Shown: in pieces, positions 50,132 to 59,693 of the stretch
How the letters are laid out: each line of letters begins with the position of its first letter
How positions within the stretch are numbered: position 1 is the first letter of the stretch
The notes under the pieces: generated by a model
Database searches by the model: none
Told to the model about the DNA's origin: nothing
The model's input: the letters and a program-made list of their open reading frames with translations, nothing else
Position numbers and translations under genes: made by a program
From: an uncultured Acidobacteriota bacterium
GTDB taxonomy: Bacteria; Acidobacteriota; UBA6911; RPQK01; JAJDTT01
DNA length: 64,000 nucleotides
NCBI GenBank assembly: GCA_951812665.1
Contig: CATOST010000016.1
Span: forward strand, 1-64,000
Direction of reading: 5' to 3'

Positions 50132-50890
50132 CTAAAGGGTCATGGCTCCATCGATGACCACCGCCTGGCCGGTCATGAAGACAGAAACGTCAGAGGCCAG
50201 ATAGAGGGCCAGCGCGGCGATCTCTTCCGCCTGACAGAGGCGGCCCATGGGCTGGCGGGCGATGAAATCCCGCCTCGCCTGCACGGGGTCCGCGGCCGTT
50301 TCGATCCGGGACTGGAGGGATGGGGTGTCCACCGTAGCCGGACAGATGCAGTTGGCGCGTATCCCGTTGCCGACATAGTCGATGGCCAGGCTCTTGGTCA
50401 GGCCCACTACCGCGGCTTTGGAAACCGAGTAGACGCCCCGTTTCACGACTCCTGAGAAGCCGGCGACGGAGGCGGTGTTGATGATGTTCCCCGAGCCCTG
50501 CCGCAGCATGACGGGGAGGGCATGGCGGCAGGTCCGGAACATGCTCTTGAGATTGATGTCCAGGGCCTGGTCCCAGTCCTCCTCCGAAGCCTCCAGCAGC
50601 GTCCCTTGGTGCACGACGCCCGCGTTGTTGAACAGAATGTCGATCCGCCCCAACTCCCGAGCCGTCCACTCCACGGCTTCCCGGCACCGGGATGAGGAGG
50701 TCACGTCGACGCATAGGCCGTGGCAGGCGAACCCCTGATCCCGAATCTCGCCCACCACCAGGTCCAGTCCCGCCGAGTCGCGGTCCAGCGCCACGACCGT
50801 GGCTCCCTCGGCGGCAAAAAGACGGGAGGAGGCCTCTCCGATTCCGGCTGCAGCCCCGGTGATGATGGCGACCTTGTCCTGGAGGCGCAT
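50132..50890 (-). CDS. Short-chain dehydrogenase, DHRS6 / 2-keto-3-deoxy-L-fuconate dehydrogenase-like
   Basis: A protein of 252 residues. NAD-binding TGAAAGIGEAS, the NNAGV strand, catalytic Ser in NTASVAGFSG and Tyr-x3-Lys in YSVSKAAVVG are all present. The tail GNGIRANCICPATVDTPSLQSRI is very like the DHRS6/LRA5 group, which oxidises 2-keto-3-deoxy-fuconate/rhamnonate or 3-hydroxybutyrate. The neighbouring PQQ sugar dehydrogenase supports a deoxysugar acid route. The start at 50890 gives the family N-terminus; GTG 50911 is possible. Neither has a clear ribosome site. Confidence 0.85.
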   Translation of the reverse strand: MRLQDKVAIITGAAAGIGEASSRLFAAEGATVVALDRDSAGLDLVVGEIRDQGFACHGLCVDVTSSSRCREAVEWTARELGRIDILFNNAGVVHQGTLLEASEEDWDQALDINLKSMFRTCRHALPVMLRQGSGNIINTASVAGFSGVVKRGVYSVSKAAVVGLTKSLAIDYVGNGIRANCICPATVDTPSLQSRIETAADPVQARRDFIARQPMGRLCQAEEIAALALYLASDVSVFMTGQAVVIDGAMTL

Positions 50891-51010
50891 GTCGAAGGCC
50901 AGTTTTATCACCCGGTTCCGAAGCTTCGCAAGCTGCCCGGCCTCACCTGAATTCCAAACTCAAGGCTGCTAAGCGCAGTCCCCGATTGCCGATCCCGGAC
51001 TCCCGCCAAG

Positions 51011-51040
51011 TTGCGCCACCGCTGAAATTGGCGATAGAAT
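51011..51040 (+). promoter_or_regulatory. Possible ilvB promoter
   Basis: TTGCGC (51011-51016), 18 bases, then TAGAAT (51035-51040), about 60 bases before ATG 51100. The -10 matches five of six; the -35 only three. Confidence 0.38.
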
Positions 51041-51099
51041 CCGAGTTTCCTCTGGTGACGAAGGGAATTCCCTGAAAATCGGAACAGCTGACAGGTTAC

Positions 51100-52857
51100 A
51101 TGGTCATGGCTTCCTCAAGTGTCTCCCCCAGCCCCCCCTCCCGTGTCCAACAACTCCAAGGCTCCGACATTCTGGCCGAAGCTCTGGTGCGGGAGAACGT
51201 CGAGGTGATCTTCGGATATCCGGGCGGAGCCTCCATGGAGATTCACCAGGCTCTGACCCGTCTCGGCGTCCAGGACAAGATCCGGGTCATCCTTCCCCGT
51301 CATGAGCAGGGCGGCATCTTCATGGCGGAAGGGTACGCCAAGGCCACGGGAAGGGTGGGGGTGGCGCTGGCGACGTCCGGTCCCGGAGCCACCAATCTGG
51401 TGACGGGAATCGCCGACGCCAAGATGGACTCGGTCCCCATCGTGGCCGTCACCGGACAGGTGCCGCAGACCATGATCGGGAAGGACGCCTTTCAGGAAAC
51501 GGACATCGTCGGGATCACCCGTCCCATTACCAAGCACAACTACCTGGTGCAGAAGGTCTCGGACCTGCCCCGCATCGTCAAGGAGGCCTTCTACGTGGCT
51601 TCCAGCGGTCGGCCCGGGCCGGTGCTGATCGACATCCCCAAGGACGTGCAGCAGTCGCGCGCCAAGCCCAAGTGGCCGTCCCGGGTGGATCTCCGGAGCT
51701 ATCGCCCGGTGATCAAGGCCAGGGACCGGGAATTGGGTCAGATCGCGCGAGCCATCCGCCGGTCCAAGAGGCCCATCATCTATGCCGGCAACGGGATCAT
51801 CTGCTCCAATGCCTCCGCGGAACTGCGGTGCTTCGTCGAGAAGACGGGAATCCCCACGGTTATGACCGTCCTGGGCCTGGGCAGCTTCCCGGCCGGCCAT
51901 CCTCTCTGCTTCGACATGCTGGGCATGCATGGCGCCTTCTACGCCAACTACGCGGTCAACAACGCCGATCTGCTTTTGGCCTTCGGAGTTCGCTTCGATG
52001 ACCGCGTCACCGGCAAGGCCGAGGAATTCGCCAAGCACGGCACCATCGTCCACGTGGACATCGATTCCTCCGAAATCAACAAGATCAAGCCGGCCCAGGT
52101 GCCGGTGACCGGGGACGTCCACGACCTCTTGCGGCGCCTCAACGAGATGGATCTGGGCAAGGCGGACTACTCCGGTTGGCTTTGGAACTTGATGGAGGTG
52201 AAGCGTTCCAAGCCCTTCCGCTACCGTCAGGAGGGAGACCGGATCATGCCCCAGTACGTTCTGGACCTCCTCTCCAAGAAAACCCGGGGCAAGGCCATTC
52301 TGACCACCGGAGTGGGTCAGCATCAGATGTGGGCGGCGCAGTATTTCAAGTTCGTCTATCCTCGCACCCTTCTGACTTCGGCGGGCCTGGGAGCCATGGG
52401 ATTCGGCTATCCGGCCGCCTTGGGTGCGAAGCTGGGCTGTCCCGACTGGCAGGTCATCGACGTGGACGGAGACGGCAGCTTCGTCATGAACCTGCAGGAG
52501 TTGGCGACCGCCTATGCCGAGGAGATCGCAGTCAAGGCCTTGATCTTGAACAATCAGCACCTGGGCATGGTGGTGCAGTGGGAGGATCGCTTCTACTCCA
52601 GCAACCGGGCCCACACCTTCATCGGCGATCCCAGGAATCCGGAGAACATCTATCCCGACTTCGTCTCCCTGGCCGAGGGGTTCGGAATCCCGGCCCGCCG
52701 CATCACCCGGCGGCAAGAGGTGCCCGACGCCCTGGACGAGATGCTGGCCAGCAAGACCGCCTACGTCCTGGATGTCGTGATTCCCTATACCGAGCACGTC
52801 CTGCCCATGATTCCGACGGGACACACCTTCGCCGATATCATCTACGACGAAATGTAG
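51100..52857 (+). CDS. ilvB: Acetolactate synthase large subunit
   Basis: A protein of 585 residues. It condenses two pyruvates, or pyruvate and 2-oxobutyrate, with thiamine diphosphate to start branched-chain amino-acid synthesis. The catalytic Glu69 is in ILPRHEQGG, the TPP motif DGDGSFVMNLQEL ends at the conserved NN, and the FAD-type middle domain is present (GVRFDDRVTGKAEEF). LALATSGPGATNLVTGIADA is conserved in biosynthetic enzymes. No regulatory subunit (ilvN/ilvH) follows, which is unusual; a small coiled-coil gene stands in that place. ATG 51100 and ATG 51106 are both possible. Confidence 0.95.
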   Translation: MVMASSSVSPSPPSRVQQLQGSDILAEALVRENVEVIFGYPGGASMEIHQALTRLGVQDKIRVILPRHEQGGIFMAEGYAKATGRVGVALATSGPGATNLVTGIADAKMDSVPIVAVTGQVPQTMIGKDAFQETDIVGITRPITKHNYLVQKVSDLPRIVKEAFYVASSGRPGPVLIDIPKDVQQSRAKPKWPSRVDLRSYRPVIKARDRELGQIARAIRRSKRPIIYAGNGIICSNASAELRCFVEKTGIPTVMTVLGLGSFPAGHPLCFDMLGMHGAFYANYAVNNADLLLAFGVRFDDRVTGKAEEFAKHGTIVHVDIDSSEINKIKPAQVPVTGDVHDLLRRLNEMDLGKADYSGWLWNLMEVKRSKPFRYRQEGDRIMPQYVLDLLSKKTRGKAILTTGVGQHQMWAAQYFKFVYPRTLLTSAGLGAMGFGYPAALGAKLGCPDWQVIDVDGDGSFVMNLQELATAYAEEIAVKALILNNQHLGMVVQWEDRFYSSNRAHTFIGDPRNPENIYPDFVSLAEGFGIPARRITRRQEVPDALDEMLASKTAYVLDVVIPYTEHVLPMIPTGHTFADIIYDEM

Positions 52858-52881
52858 CGCACAGTTGGAAAGGAGCTGTCG

Positions 52882-53175
52882 ATGCCGGGCGAGTTGAAGT
52901 CTGCTTGGGAACTGGCTCTCGAGAAATTGGAGGCTCAGGAGGAGTACACGGTCGTGAGCCTGGACGATGAGCAGAGGGAAGCCATCGCCCAGGTCCGAAC
53001 GAAATATCAGGCTCGCATCGCCGAGGTCGAGATCCACAAGCAAGCTCAGATCGTCGCAGCCGCCCAGACGGGCGCCGCGGACAAGGTCCAGGAATTGAAC
53101 CAGCAGCTTTCCCGGGACAAAGCTCGCCTGAATCGCCAGCTGGAGCGGGAGATCCGCAAGATCCGCGGCGAGTAG
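52882..53175 (+). CDS. Small coiled-coil protein of unknown function
   Basis: A protein of 97 residues that is very rich in Gln, Glu, Ala and Arg. From about residue 35 it is a continuous amphipathic helix (ARIAEVEIHKQAQIVAAAQ, then LNQQLSRDKARLNRQLERE), consistent with a coiled coil. AAAGGAG stands ahead of ATG 52882, and the gene starts 24 bases after ilvB, so it is in the same transcript. It does not have the ACT fold of an acetolactate synthase regulatory subunit. Confidence 0.65.
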   Translation: MPGELKSAWELALEKLEAQEEYTVVSLDDEQREAIAQVRTKYQARIAEVEIHKQAQIVAAAQTGAADKVQELNQQLSRDKARLNRQLEREIRKIRGE

Positions 53176-53297
53176 CTCATTTTCTTCACAGTTACCTTCG
53201 TCTCGTCGTTCGAATGAACAAGGGTCAGACTCGTCGCAGCTCTGACAGCACTTTGTGCTAGCACAGGGTCCGGCGCCGGGGGGCAAGAACACAATAA

Positions 53298-53540
53298 GGC
53301 ATTCTGGACAGCTTGTTCCAGGATCGGGTGTTCGATTGGGCGGCCGCCGCCGCCCGGGCCTGTACTCGCATCATGGAAGCCAAACGGCGGCGGGGCGAGC
53401 TGCTCGATGGGCATCTTCCCGACGCCATGCTGGTGGGAACGGCGATCCGCCACGGTTTGTCCATCGTCACACGAAACCAGCGGGATTTTCGCGACACCGG
53501 CGTCATCACGGTGAATCCGTGGACGGAGGCGAACCGATAG
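53298..53540 (+). pseudogene. VapC (PIN-domain) toxin, C-terminal remnant
   Basis: The frame reading GILDSLFQDRVFDW, then RIMEAKRRRGELLDGHLPDAM and LSIVTRNQRDFRDTGV is the C-terminal half of a PIN-domain RNase. The frame is closed by TAA at 53295, and the N-terminal half with the first catalytic Asp and the VapB partner is missing. TTG 53313 could start a 75-residue peptide but it would lack the active site. Confidence 0.7.
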
Positions 53541-53608
53541 CCCCTATTTCCCGCCGGGGACGTGATGATCGCGCCGGAATGTGACCATCGCTTCGGACCA
53601 ACGTTTCC

Positions 53609-54670
53609 TCAACCTCTGACCACCCGGGGCTGCTGCAGCGTGACGCAGTGGATGCCTCCCAGTCCCCGGATCAGGTCCCGGCAATTCAGGCTGACGGCCC
53701 AGCGTCGTGGGAACAATTCCTGCAAGGTCTTTCGTGCTGTTTCATCCTGGGGACATCCGAACGCGGGGACGAGGACCCAGCGGTTGGCGATGTAGAAGTT
53801 CAGGTAGGAAGCCGGGAGGTCGCCGAGTCCGGTCTCCAGGGGGGAGGGCAGCGGCAGGGTCAGGATCCGGTAGCGGCGGCCGTCCGGTCGCCGCGCCAGA
53901 GTCAGGCGCCGCCGGTTGTCCTTCAATCTCCGGTGATGCGGCTGACGGGTGTTCACTTCCACCGCACAGACGATGGTGTCCGGCCGAACGAACCGCGCCA
54001 GATTGTCCACGTGCCCGTCCGTGTCGTCACCCGGCAGTCCGGCTGCCAGCCAGATCGTCCGGCACGCGCCCAAATGGTCCCGGAGATAGTCTTCCACCTC
54101 TTTCCGGCTCCGTCCCGGGTTTCGATTGGGATTCAAAAGACAGGTTTCGGCGGCCAGGACCCCGCCCTGGCCGTCCACCTCGATGGCACCGCCCTCCAGC
54201 ACCAGACCGGGCCGGAAACGGGGCATGTCCAGGAACGGTGCCATGCGGTTCGGAACCTCGCCGTCGACGGCCAATTCCGGGTATCGGCCTCCCCAGGCGT
54301 TGAAGCGCCAGTGGTTGAAGCCGGCAGCCCGGTCGCCGCCGTCCCGAATCACGAAGTTGGGACCATAGTCCCGGATCCAGGCGTCCCCGGTGGCGATCCG
54401 GTGGAATCGGACCCGGCGGCGGGTGGCCGCGTCCAATCGGGTCCGGATTTCCGCCTCCTGCTCCCGGTGGTCCACCAGCAGGTCGATTCTCTCGCCGGAT
54501 GCCAGCAGCCCCATCATCTCCAGGAAGAGCGACTGGATCCGCTTCACGCATCCGGGCCAGGTCTCCCGGTTCCGGGGCCAGGCCAGCCAGGTGGATTCGT
54601 GGGGATGCCACTCGGGAGGCATGAAGAATCCGAGTCCTCGAGGAGTCGGGGCGCCGGTCCCGGACCCCAT
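53609..54670 (-). CDS. aguA: Agmatine deiminase
   Basis: A protein of 353 residues that converts agmatine to N-carbamoylputrescine and ammonia. The peptidyl-arginine-deiminase fold is marked by PPEWHPHESTWLAWP, DAWIRDYGPNFV, LEGGAIEVDGQG, DDTDGHVDNLARFV and the catalytic Cys342 in GGIHCVTLQQP. The start at 54670 lies one base after the stop of the partner gene and matches the family N-terminus; an open frame continuing upstream is antisense to that gene. With the next gene it makes the two-step arginine-decarboxylase route to putrescine. Confidence 0.93.
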   Translation of the reverse strand: MGSGTGAPTPRGLGFFMPPEWHPHESTWLAWPRNRETWPGCVKRIQSLFLEMMGLLASGERIDLLVDHREQEAEIRTRLDAATRRRVRFHRIATGDAWIRDYGPNFVIRDGGDRAAGFNHWRFNAWGGRYPELAVDGEVPNRMAPFLDMPRFRPGLVLEGGAIEVDGQGGVLAAETCLLNPNRNPGRSRKEVEDYLRDHLGACRTIWLAAGLPGDDTDGHVDNLARFVRPDTIVCAVEVNTRQPHHRRLKDNRRRLTLARRPDGRRYRILTLPLPSPLETGLGDLPASYLNFYIANRWVLVPAFGCPQDETARKTLQELFPRRWAVSLNCRDLIRGLGGIHCVTLQQPRVVRG

Positions 54671-54671
54671 C

Positions 54672-55601
<930 letters not shown>

Positions 55602-55702
55602 CCGAAGATCCTTCTGTTCCGTCCGGCGAGACCTGACCACGGGGCCGTCGCGTCGCGGAACTTCCCCTCTCCAACAGTTCGGTGTGAGCGTCCACATGAT
55701 AC

Positions 55703-55749
55703 AGGCGGAGAGGAAAGGGGAAAGAGATAAAGAGGGAAGAGAAGGGAGA
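55703..55749 (+). repeat. Purine tract in a divergent intergenic region
   Basis: Almost pure A/G over 47 bases (GAGAGGAAAGGGG, AAAGAGATAAAGAGGG), between aguB and the NfeD gene. Similar tracts lie at 18051-18089 and 4897-4918. There is no clear unit length. Confidence 0.5.
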
Positions 55750-55830
55750 CGCTTACCTGGCGGGTGGATGCGATGATGCCTGATGCCATAGGCTGGTAGA
55801 GTTGTAAGGGGACGGAACGGAGGCGGATAG

Positions 55831-56283
55831 ATGGATTCTCTTCAGGAATGGCTCAGACCCCAACTCCTCTGGTTCGGATTGGGGGTCCTCCTGCTGCTCC
55901 TGGAGTTTGCCAGTCCTGGAGTGGTCCTCATCTTCTTCGCTCTGGGCGCCTGGTTGGTGGCCCTCCTCTGCATGACCGTGGAGATCTCCCTGAATCTGCA
56001 GTTGGGAGTGTTCGTCGTCTCGTCCGTCGTGCTGCTGCTGGTCTTCCGAAGCAGGATCAAGGGGAGGATCGATCGCCGTCAGCCGACGGCGGGCGGCGGC
56101 GTGTCCGACGAGTTCGTGGGCAGGCGCGCGCTCGTGTCCCGTGAGATCAGGTCCGACCGGACCGGCCGCGTCGACTACCGGGGCACGACCTGGGAGGCCG
56201 AGGCCGGGGAGAGGATTCCCGAAGGCGCGGCGGTCGAAATCGTGGGTAAAAAGAATCTGACGCTAGTGGTAAAGACGATTTGA
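55831..56283 (+). CDS. NfeD-like membrane protein
   Basis: A protein of 150 residues. Two or three membrane segments (LLWFGLGVLLLLLEFASPGVV and the next) are followed by a C-terminal OB-fold domain, EFVGRRALVSREIR ... YRGTTWEAEAGERIPEGAAVEIVG, which defines NfeD. NfeD proteins partner SPFH proteins in membrane microdomains; here the SPFH gene follows after 33 bases. This is the short form without the serine-protease domain. Confidence 0.9.
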   Translation: MDSLQEWLRPQLLWFGLGVLLLLLEFASPGVVLIFFALGAWLVALLCMTVEISLNLQLGVFVVSSVVLLLVFRSRIKGRIDRRQPTAGGGVSDEFVGRRALVSREIRSDRTGRVDYRGTTWEAEAGERIPEGAAVEIVGKKNLTLVVKTI

Positions 56284-56316
56284 CTTTGCAGGCATCGGGT
56301 CTGCCGGGAGGTGACC

Positions 56317-57264
56317 ATGGACTTCAGCACCGTTTTTCTGATCGGCCTGATCTTGTTGGCGGTAATCGCGTTCTTCAAGACCATTCGAATCGTTCCCCAG
56401 AGGTCCGCTTTCATCGTGGAGCGTCTGGGCAAGTACCGGGCGACCTTGGTGGCCGGGTTCCATGTCCTGACGCCGTTCGTGGACAAGGTCGCATACAGGC
56501 ATACGCTCAAGGAGCAGGCGGTGGACGTCCCGCCTCAGACCTGCATCACCCAAGACAACATCTCGGTGGAAGTGGACGGAATTCTCTATTTGCAGGTGAT
56601 CGACGCCGGGAAAGCCTCCTACGGGATCAACAACTACCAGTTCGCGTCCACGCAGCTGGCCCAGACCACCATGAGAAGCGTCATCGGCCGGCTGGAGCTG
56701 GATCGCACCTTTGAGGAACGGGAGACCATCAACTCGGAGATCGTCGATGCGGTGGACAAGGCCTCCGATCCCTGGGGCGTCAAGGTGACCCGCTACGAGG
56801 TCAAGAACATCATTCCACCTCAGAGCATCAAGGACGCCATGGAGAAGCAGATGCGGGCCGAGCGGGAGAAGCGGGCCGTGGTGGCGAAGTCGCAAGGTGA
56901 GAAACAGGCGAAGATCAACGTCGCCGAGGGGGACAAGCAGGAGTTGATCAAGCGCTCGGAGGGGGAGAAACAGCGCCGGATCAACGAAGCGGTGGGGCGA
57001 GCATCCGAAATCGAGAAGGTGGCCGAGGCCACGGCCAACGGGATCCGGGAGATCGCCTCCGCCATCAATGAGAAAGGCGGTCAGGATGCCGTCAACCTGC
57101 GAGTCGCTGAGCAGTACATCAAGGAGTTCGGCAATCTGGCCCGGACCAACAATTCCCTGATCATCCCCTCCAATCTGTCCGACATGGCCGGCATGATCGC
57201 CTCGGCGATGGCGGTGATTGGACAATCTCAGAAGGATGACGGGTCCGGCACACTGGGCCGTTGA
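56317..57264 (+). CDS. SPFH/band-7 protein (stomatin/QmcA type)
   Basis: A protein of 315 residues. An N-terminal membrane anchor (FLIGLILLAVIAFF) is followed by the band-7 domain: IVPQRSAFIVERLGKYRATL, TPFVDKVAYRHTLKEQ, ALQVIDA-type strands and ELDRTFEERETIN. After it comes a long charged helix (MEKQMRAEREKRAVVAK ...) and a flexible tail. It forms oligomeric rings in the membrane with NfeD. The start ATG 56317 is preceded by GGGAGGTG; GTG 56311 is inside that site and unlikely. It overlaps the following radical SAM frame by four bases. Confidence 0.92.
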   Translation: MDFSTVFLIGLILLAVIAFFKTIRIVPQRSAFIVERLGKYRATLVAGFHVLTPFVDKVAYRHTLKEQAVDVPPQTCITQDNISVEVDGILYLQVIDAGKASYGINNYQFASTQLAQTTMRSVIGRLELDRTFEERETINSEIVDAVDKASDPWGVKVTRYEVKNIIPPQSIKDAMEKQMRAEREKRAVVAKSQGEKQAKINVAEGDKQELIKRSEGEKQRRINEAVGRASEIEKVAEATANGIREIASAINEKGGQDAVNLRVAEQYIKEFGNLARTNNSLIIPSNLSDMAGMIASAMAVIGQSQKDDGSGTLGR

Positions 57265-58304
57265 CGGACCCGGACCAGACTGCTATGATCCGCATCCGTT
57301 CCGGCAGCGCCCGCCAGAGGCCCATGCGCAGACTTCAAGCCTTCAGGATCCGTGTGCGTGAATTGAAGATGGTGGGCCGAGCCCTGCTCTCCCAGCGTCA
57401 CCCGATTCTGGCCCACATCATCCCCATCCGGCGCTGCAATCTCTCCTGTTCGTATTGCAACGAGTACGACGACTTCTCGCCTCCCATCCCCACCGGCGTG
57501 ATGCTGGAACGAATCGATCAACTGGCCCGGCTGGGGACCTCCATCGTCACCATCAGCGGCGGAGAGCCTTTGATGCATCGGGAGTTGGAGGCCGTCATCA
57601 CCCGGATCCGGGACCGCAACATGATCGCCGGTCTCATCACCAACGGCTACCTCCTGGCGCGCAAGAGAATCCAGTCCCTGAATCGTGCCGGGTTGGAGCA
57701 TCTGCAGATCAGCATCGACAACGTGAAGCCCGACGGGAACTCCATGAAGAGTCTGAAGGTGCTGGACAAGAAGCTCCGGTACCTGTCGGAACTGGCCGAG
57801 TTCCAGGTCAACATCAATACGGTCCTGGGTTCCGGTGTGAATCATCCCGAAGATGCCCTGATCATCTCGCGCCGGGCCGTGGAACTGGGGTTCACTTGCA
57901 CCGTCGGCGTCATCCATGACGGACACGGCGGGCTCAAGCCCCTCAGCGCGGATGAAGTTCGCATCTTCCATCAGGTCAAGGGAATGGCAAAGCGGGGCTA
58001 CTCGCGGCTCAACCGCGTGTTCCAGGAGAATCTGGCGGCCGGACGTCCCAACAAATGGCGTTGTCGGGCCGGGTCCAGGTATCTGTACGTCTGTGAAGAC
58101 GGACTGGTGCACTACTGTTCCCAGCAGCGCGGGTACCCTGGGATTCCTCTTGCGGAATACACTCTTGCGGATATCCGGCGAGAGCATCGAACCCAGAAGA
58201 GCTGCGCCGCCTACTGCACCGTGTCATGTGTCCACCAAGCCTCCATAGTCGATGAGTGGCGGGCTCCCCAAGGTCTCGAATACCTCCCGGAATCGGGGAC
58301 GTGA
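57261..58304 (+). CDS. Radical SAM protein with C-terminal cysteine cluster
   Basis: A protein of 347 residues. RRCNLSCSYCNEYDD is the radical SAM CxxxCxxC cluster motif, TISGGEPLMH the SAM-binding GGE, and NMIAGLITNGYLL and LQISIDNV the next barrel strands. A second Cys set near the end (KWRCRAGSRYLYVCEDG, HYCSQQRG, SCAAYCTVSC) resembles a SPASM/twitch auxiliary-cluster region. The substrate is unknown; there is no peptide precursor gene beside it. TTG 57261 overlaps the SPFH stop; ATG 57285 is the alternative. Confidence 0.85.
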   Translation: MTDPDQTAMIRIRSGSARQRPMRRLQAFRIRVRELKMVGRALLSQRHPILAHIIPIRRCNLSCSYCNEYDDFSPPIPTGVMLERIDQLARLGTSIVTISGGEPLMHRELEAVITRIRDRNMIAGLITNGYLLARKRIQSLNRAGLEHLQISIDNVKPDGNSMKSLKVLDKKLRYLSELAEFQVNINTVLGSGVNHPEDALIISRRAVELGFTCTVGVIHDGHGGLKPLSADEVRIFHQVKGMAKRGYSRLNRVFQENLAAGRPNKWRCRAGSRYLYVCEDGLVHYCSQQRGYPGIPLAEYTLADIRREHRTQKSCAAYCTVSCVHQASIVDEWRAPQGLEYLPESGT

Positions 58305-58383
58305 CCTGAGCGGTTGCAGTGGGAATGGCGGGGAACCCCTTTGAACGCATCCCCGTGACTCCCTGCACCGAAAGGGCAGATCC

Positions 58384-58980
58384 ATGAGTACTCGGCGACT
58401 GGTCGTGGGGTTGTCCGGCGCTTCAGCGCCCATCTACGGGATTCGGCTGCTGGCACTTCTGCGCGAGGTCCCCGGGGTGGAGACTCATCTGGTCTACACT
58501 CGGACCGTGCCCAGGACCGTCGAGCTGGAAACCGACTGCGATCTGGACCAGGTGCGGGATTTGGCCGACGTCGTCCATGAACCGGGCGACATGGCGGCGG
58601 CAATTTCCAGCGGGTCCTTCAAGACCCGGGGCATGATCGTCGCTCCCTGCTCGATCCATACGGTTTCCTGCCTTGCGAATTCGATTACCAAGGATCTCCT
58701 GACCCGGGCGGCCGACGTCACCCTGAAGGAGAGAAGGCCGCTGGTGCTGCTGGTGCGCGAGTCTCCTCTTCACCTGGGCCATCTCCGGCGGTTGGTGGAA
58801 GTGGCGGAGTTGGGAGCGATCGTCGCCCCGCCCATCCCCTCCTTTTACCATCATCCCGACAGTCTCCAGGACCTGGTGGACCACAGTCTGGGGCGGGCCC
58901 TGGATGTTTTCGACATCTCGGTCAAGGGAATGAAGCGCTGGTCCACGCCGGCGAGTTCACTCGCTCAGCCCGGAGAGTGA
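58384..58980 (+). CDS. ubiX: Flavin prenyltransferase UbiX
   Basis: A protein of 198 residues. It joins dimethylallyl phosphate to FMN to form prenylated FMN, the cofactor of UbiD decarboxylases. VVGLSGASAPIYGIRLL is the FMN-binding start, and MIVAPCSIHTVSCLANSITKDLLTRAADVTLKERRPLVLL is conserved throughout the family (given in part). No ubiD lies in the window. It is followed 15 bases later by ribA, the first enzyme of flavin synthesis. Confidence 0.94.
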   Translation: MSTRRLVVGLSGASAPIYGIRLLALLREVPGVETHLVYTRTVPRTVELETDCDLDQVRDLADVVHEPGDMAAAISSGSFKTRGMIVAPCSIHTVSCLANSITKDLLTRAADVTLKERRPLVLLVRESPLHLGHLRRLVEVAELGAIVAPPIPSFYHHPDSLQDLVDHSLGRALDVFDISVKGMKRWSTPASSLAQPGE

Positions 58981-58995
58981 TACTATACAGCGCCC

Positions 58996-59595
58996 ATGAG
59001 AGAGGTCCTGGCGAGTCTCGACACGGTGCCCAATGCGGCGCTGCCCACGCGTTTCGGACCGTTCCAGATCTACGGGTTCGAGAGCGTAGAAGAGGACGAG
59101 CAGTTGGTAGCGCTGGTCCGCCGGCCGCTGAGTGACCAGCGGCCTCCCCTGGTGCGGATCCACTCCCAGTGCCTGACCGGAGACATTTTCCATTCACTCC
59201 GCTGCGATTGCGGCGAACAGTTGGAACGGTCCCTTCAGAAAATTGCCGAGGCCGGTAGCGGCATCCTCATCTATCAGCTTCAGGAAGGCCGGGGAATCGG
59301 TCTGATGAACAAGATTCACGCGTATCAGCTCCAGGACCAGGGAGTCGACACAGTGGAGGCCAACGCACGCCTGGGTTTCGAGGCCGACCTGCGCTCCTAC
59401 CGTTTCTGCGCGCTGGCGCTACTCAGGTTGGGGATCTCCCGGATTCGTCTCATGTCCAACAATCCCAACAAGATTCGCGGCCTGGAGGCCGAGGGGCTTC
59501 AGGTGGTGGAACGAGTTCCCCTGGTGGTGGAACCCTCCCCGGTGTCGCAGGAGTACCTCAAGACCAAGAAGGAAAAGCTGGGCCACCTGCTGTAG
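58996..59595 (+). CDS. ribA: GTP cyclohydrolase II
   Basis: A protein of 199 residues that opens GTP to start riboflavin synthesis. The zinc ligands Cys59, Cys70 and Cys72 are in HSQCLTGDIFHSLRCDCG, and QEGRGIGLMNKIHAYQLQD is the catalytic block with the general-acid Tyr. It is the stand-alone form, without a RibB domain. Same-strand location right after ubiX links FMN supply to prenyl-FMN production. Confidence 0.94.
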   Translation: MREVLASLDTVPNAALPTRFGPFQIYGFESVEEDEQLVALVRRPLSDQRPPLVRIHSQCLTGDIFHSLRCDCGEQLERSLQKIAEAGSGILIYQLQEGRGIGLMNKIHAYQLQDQGVDTVEANARLGFEADLRSYRFCALALLRLGISRIRLMSNNPNKIRGLEAEGLQVVERVPLVVEPSPVSQEYLKTKKEKLGHLL

Positions 59596-59693
59596 CGGGA
59601 GATCGTCTCGCGCCCATCGATCGGTGTCCCGTCGCCGCCTTCCGGTTTCCAGCAGTCGGTGGCGAATGTCGTAACGACTTTTGCCACGGGCTG

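Noticed and set aside
51115..53292. Minus-strand open frame of 725 codons
   Set aside because: Antisense to ilvB and the coiled-coil gene; shadow composition.
53562..53795. Small plus-strand open frame after the vapC remnant
   Set aside because: Mostly antisense to agmatine deiminase; no motif.
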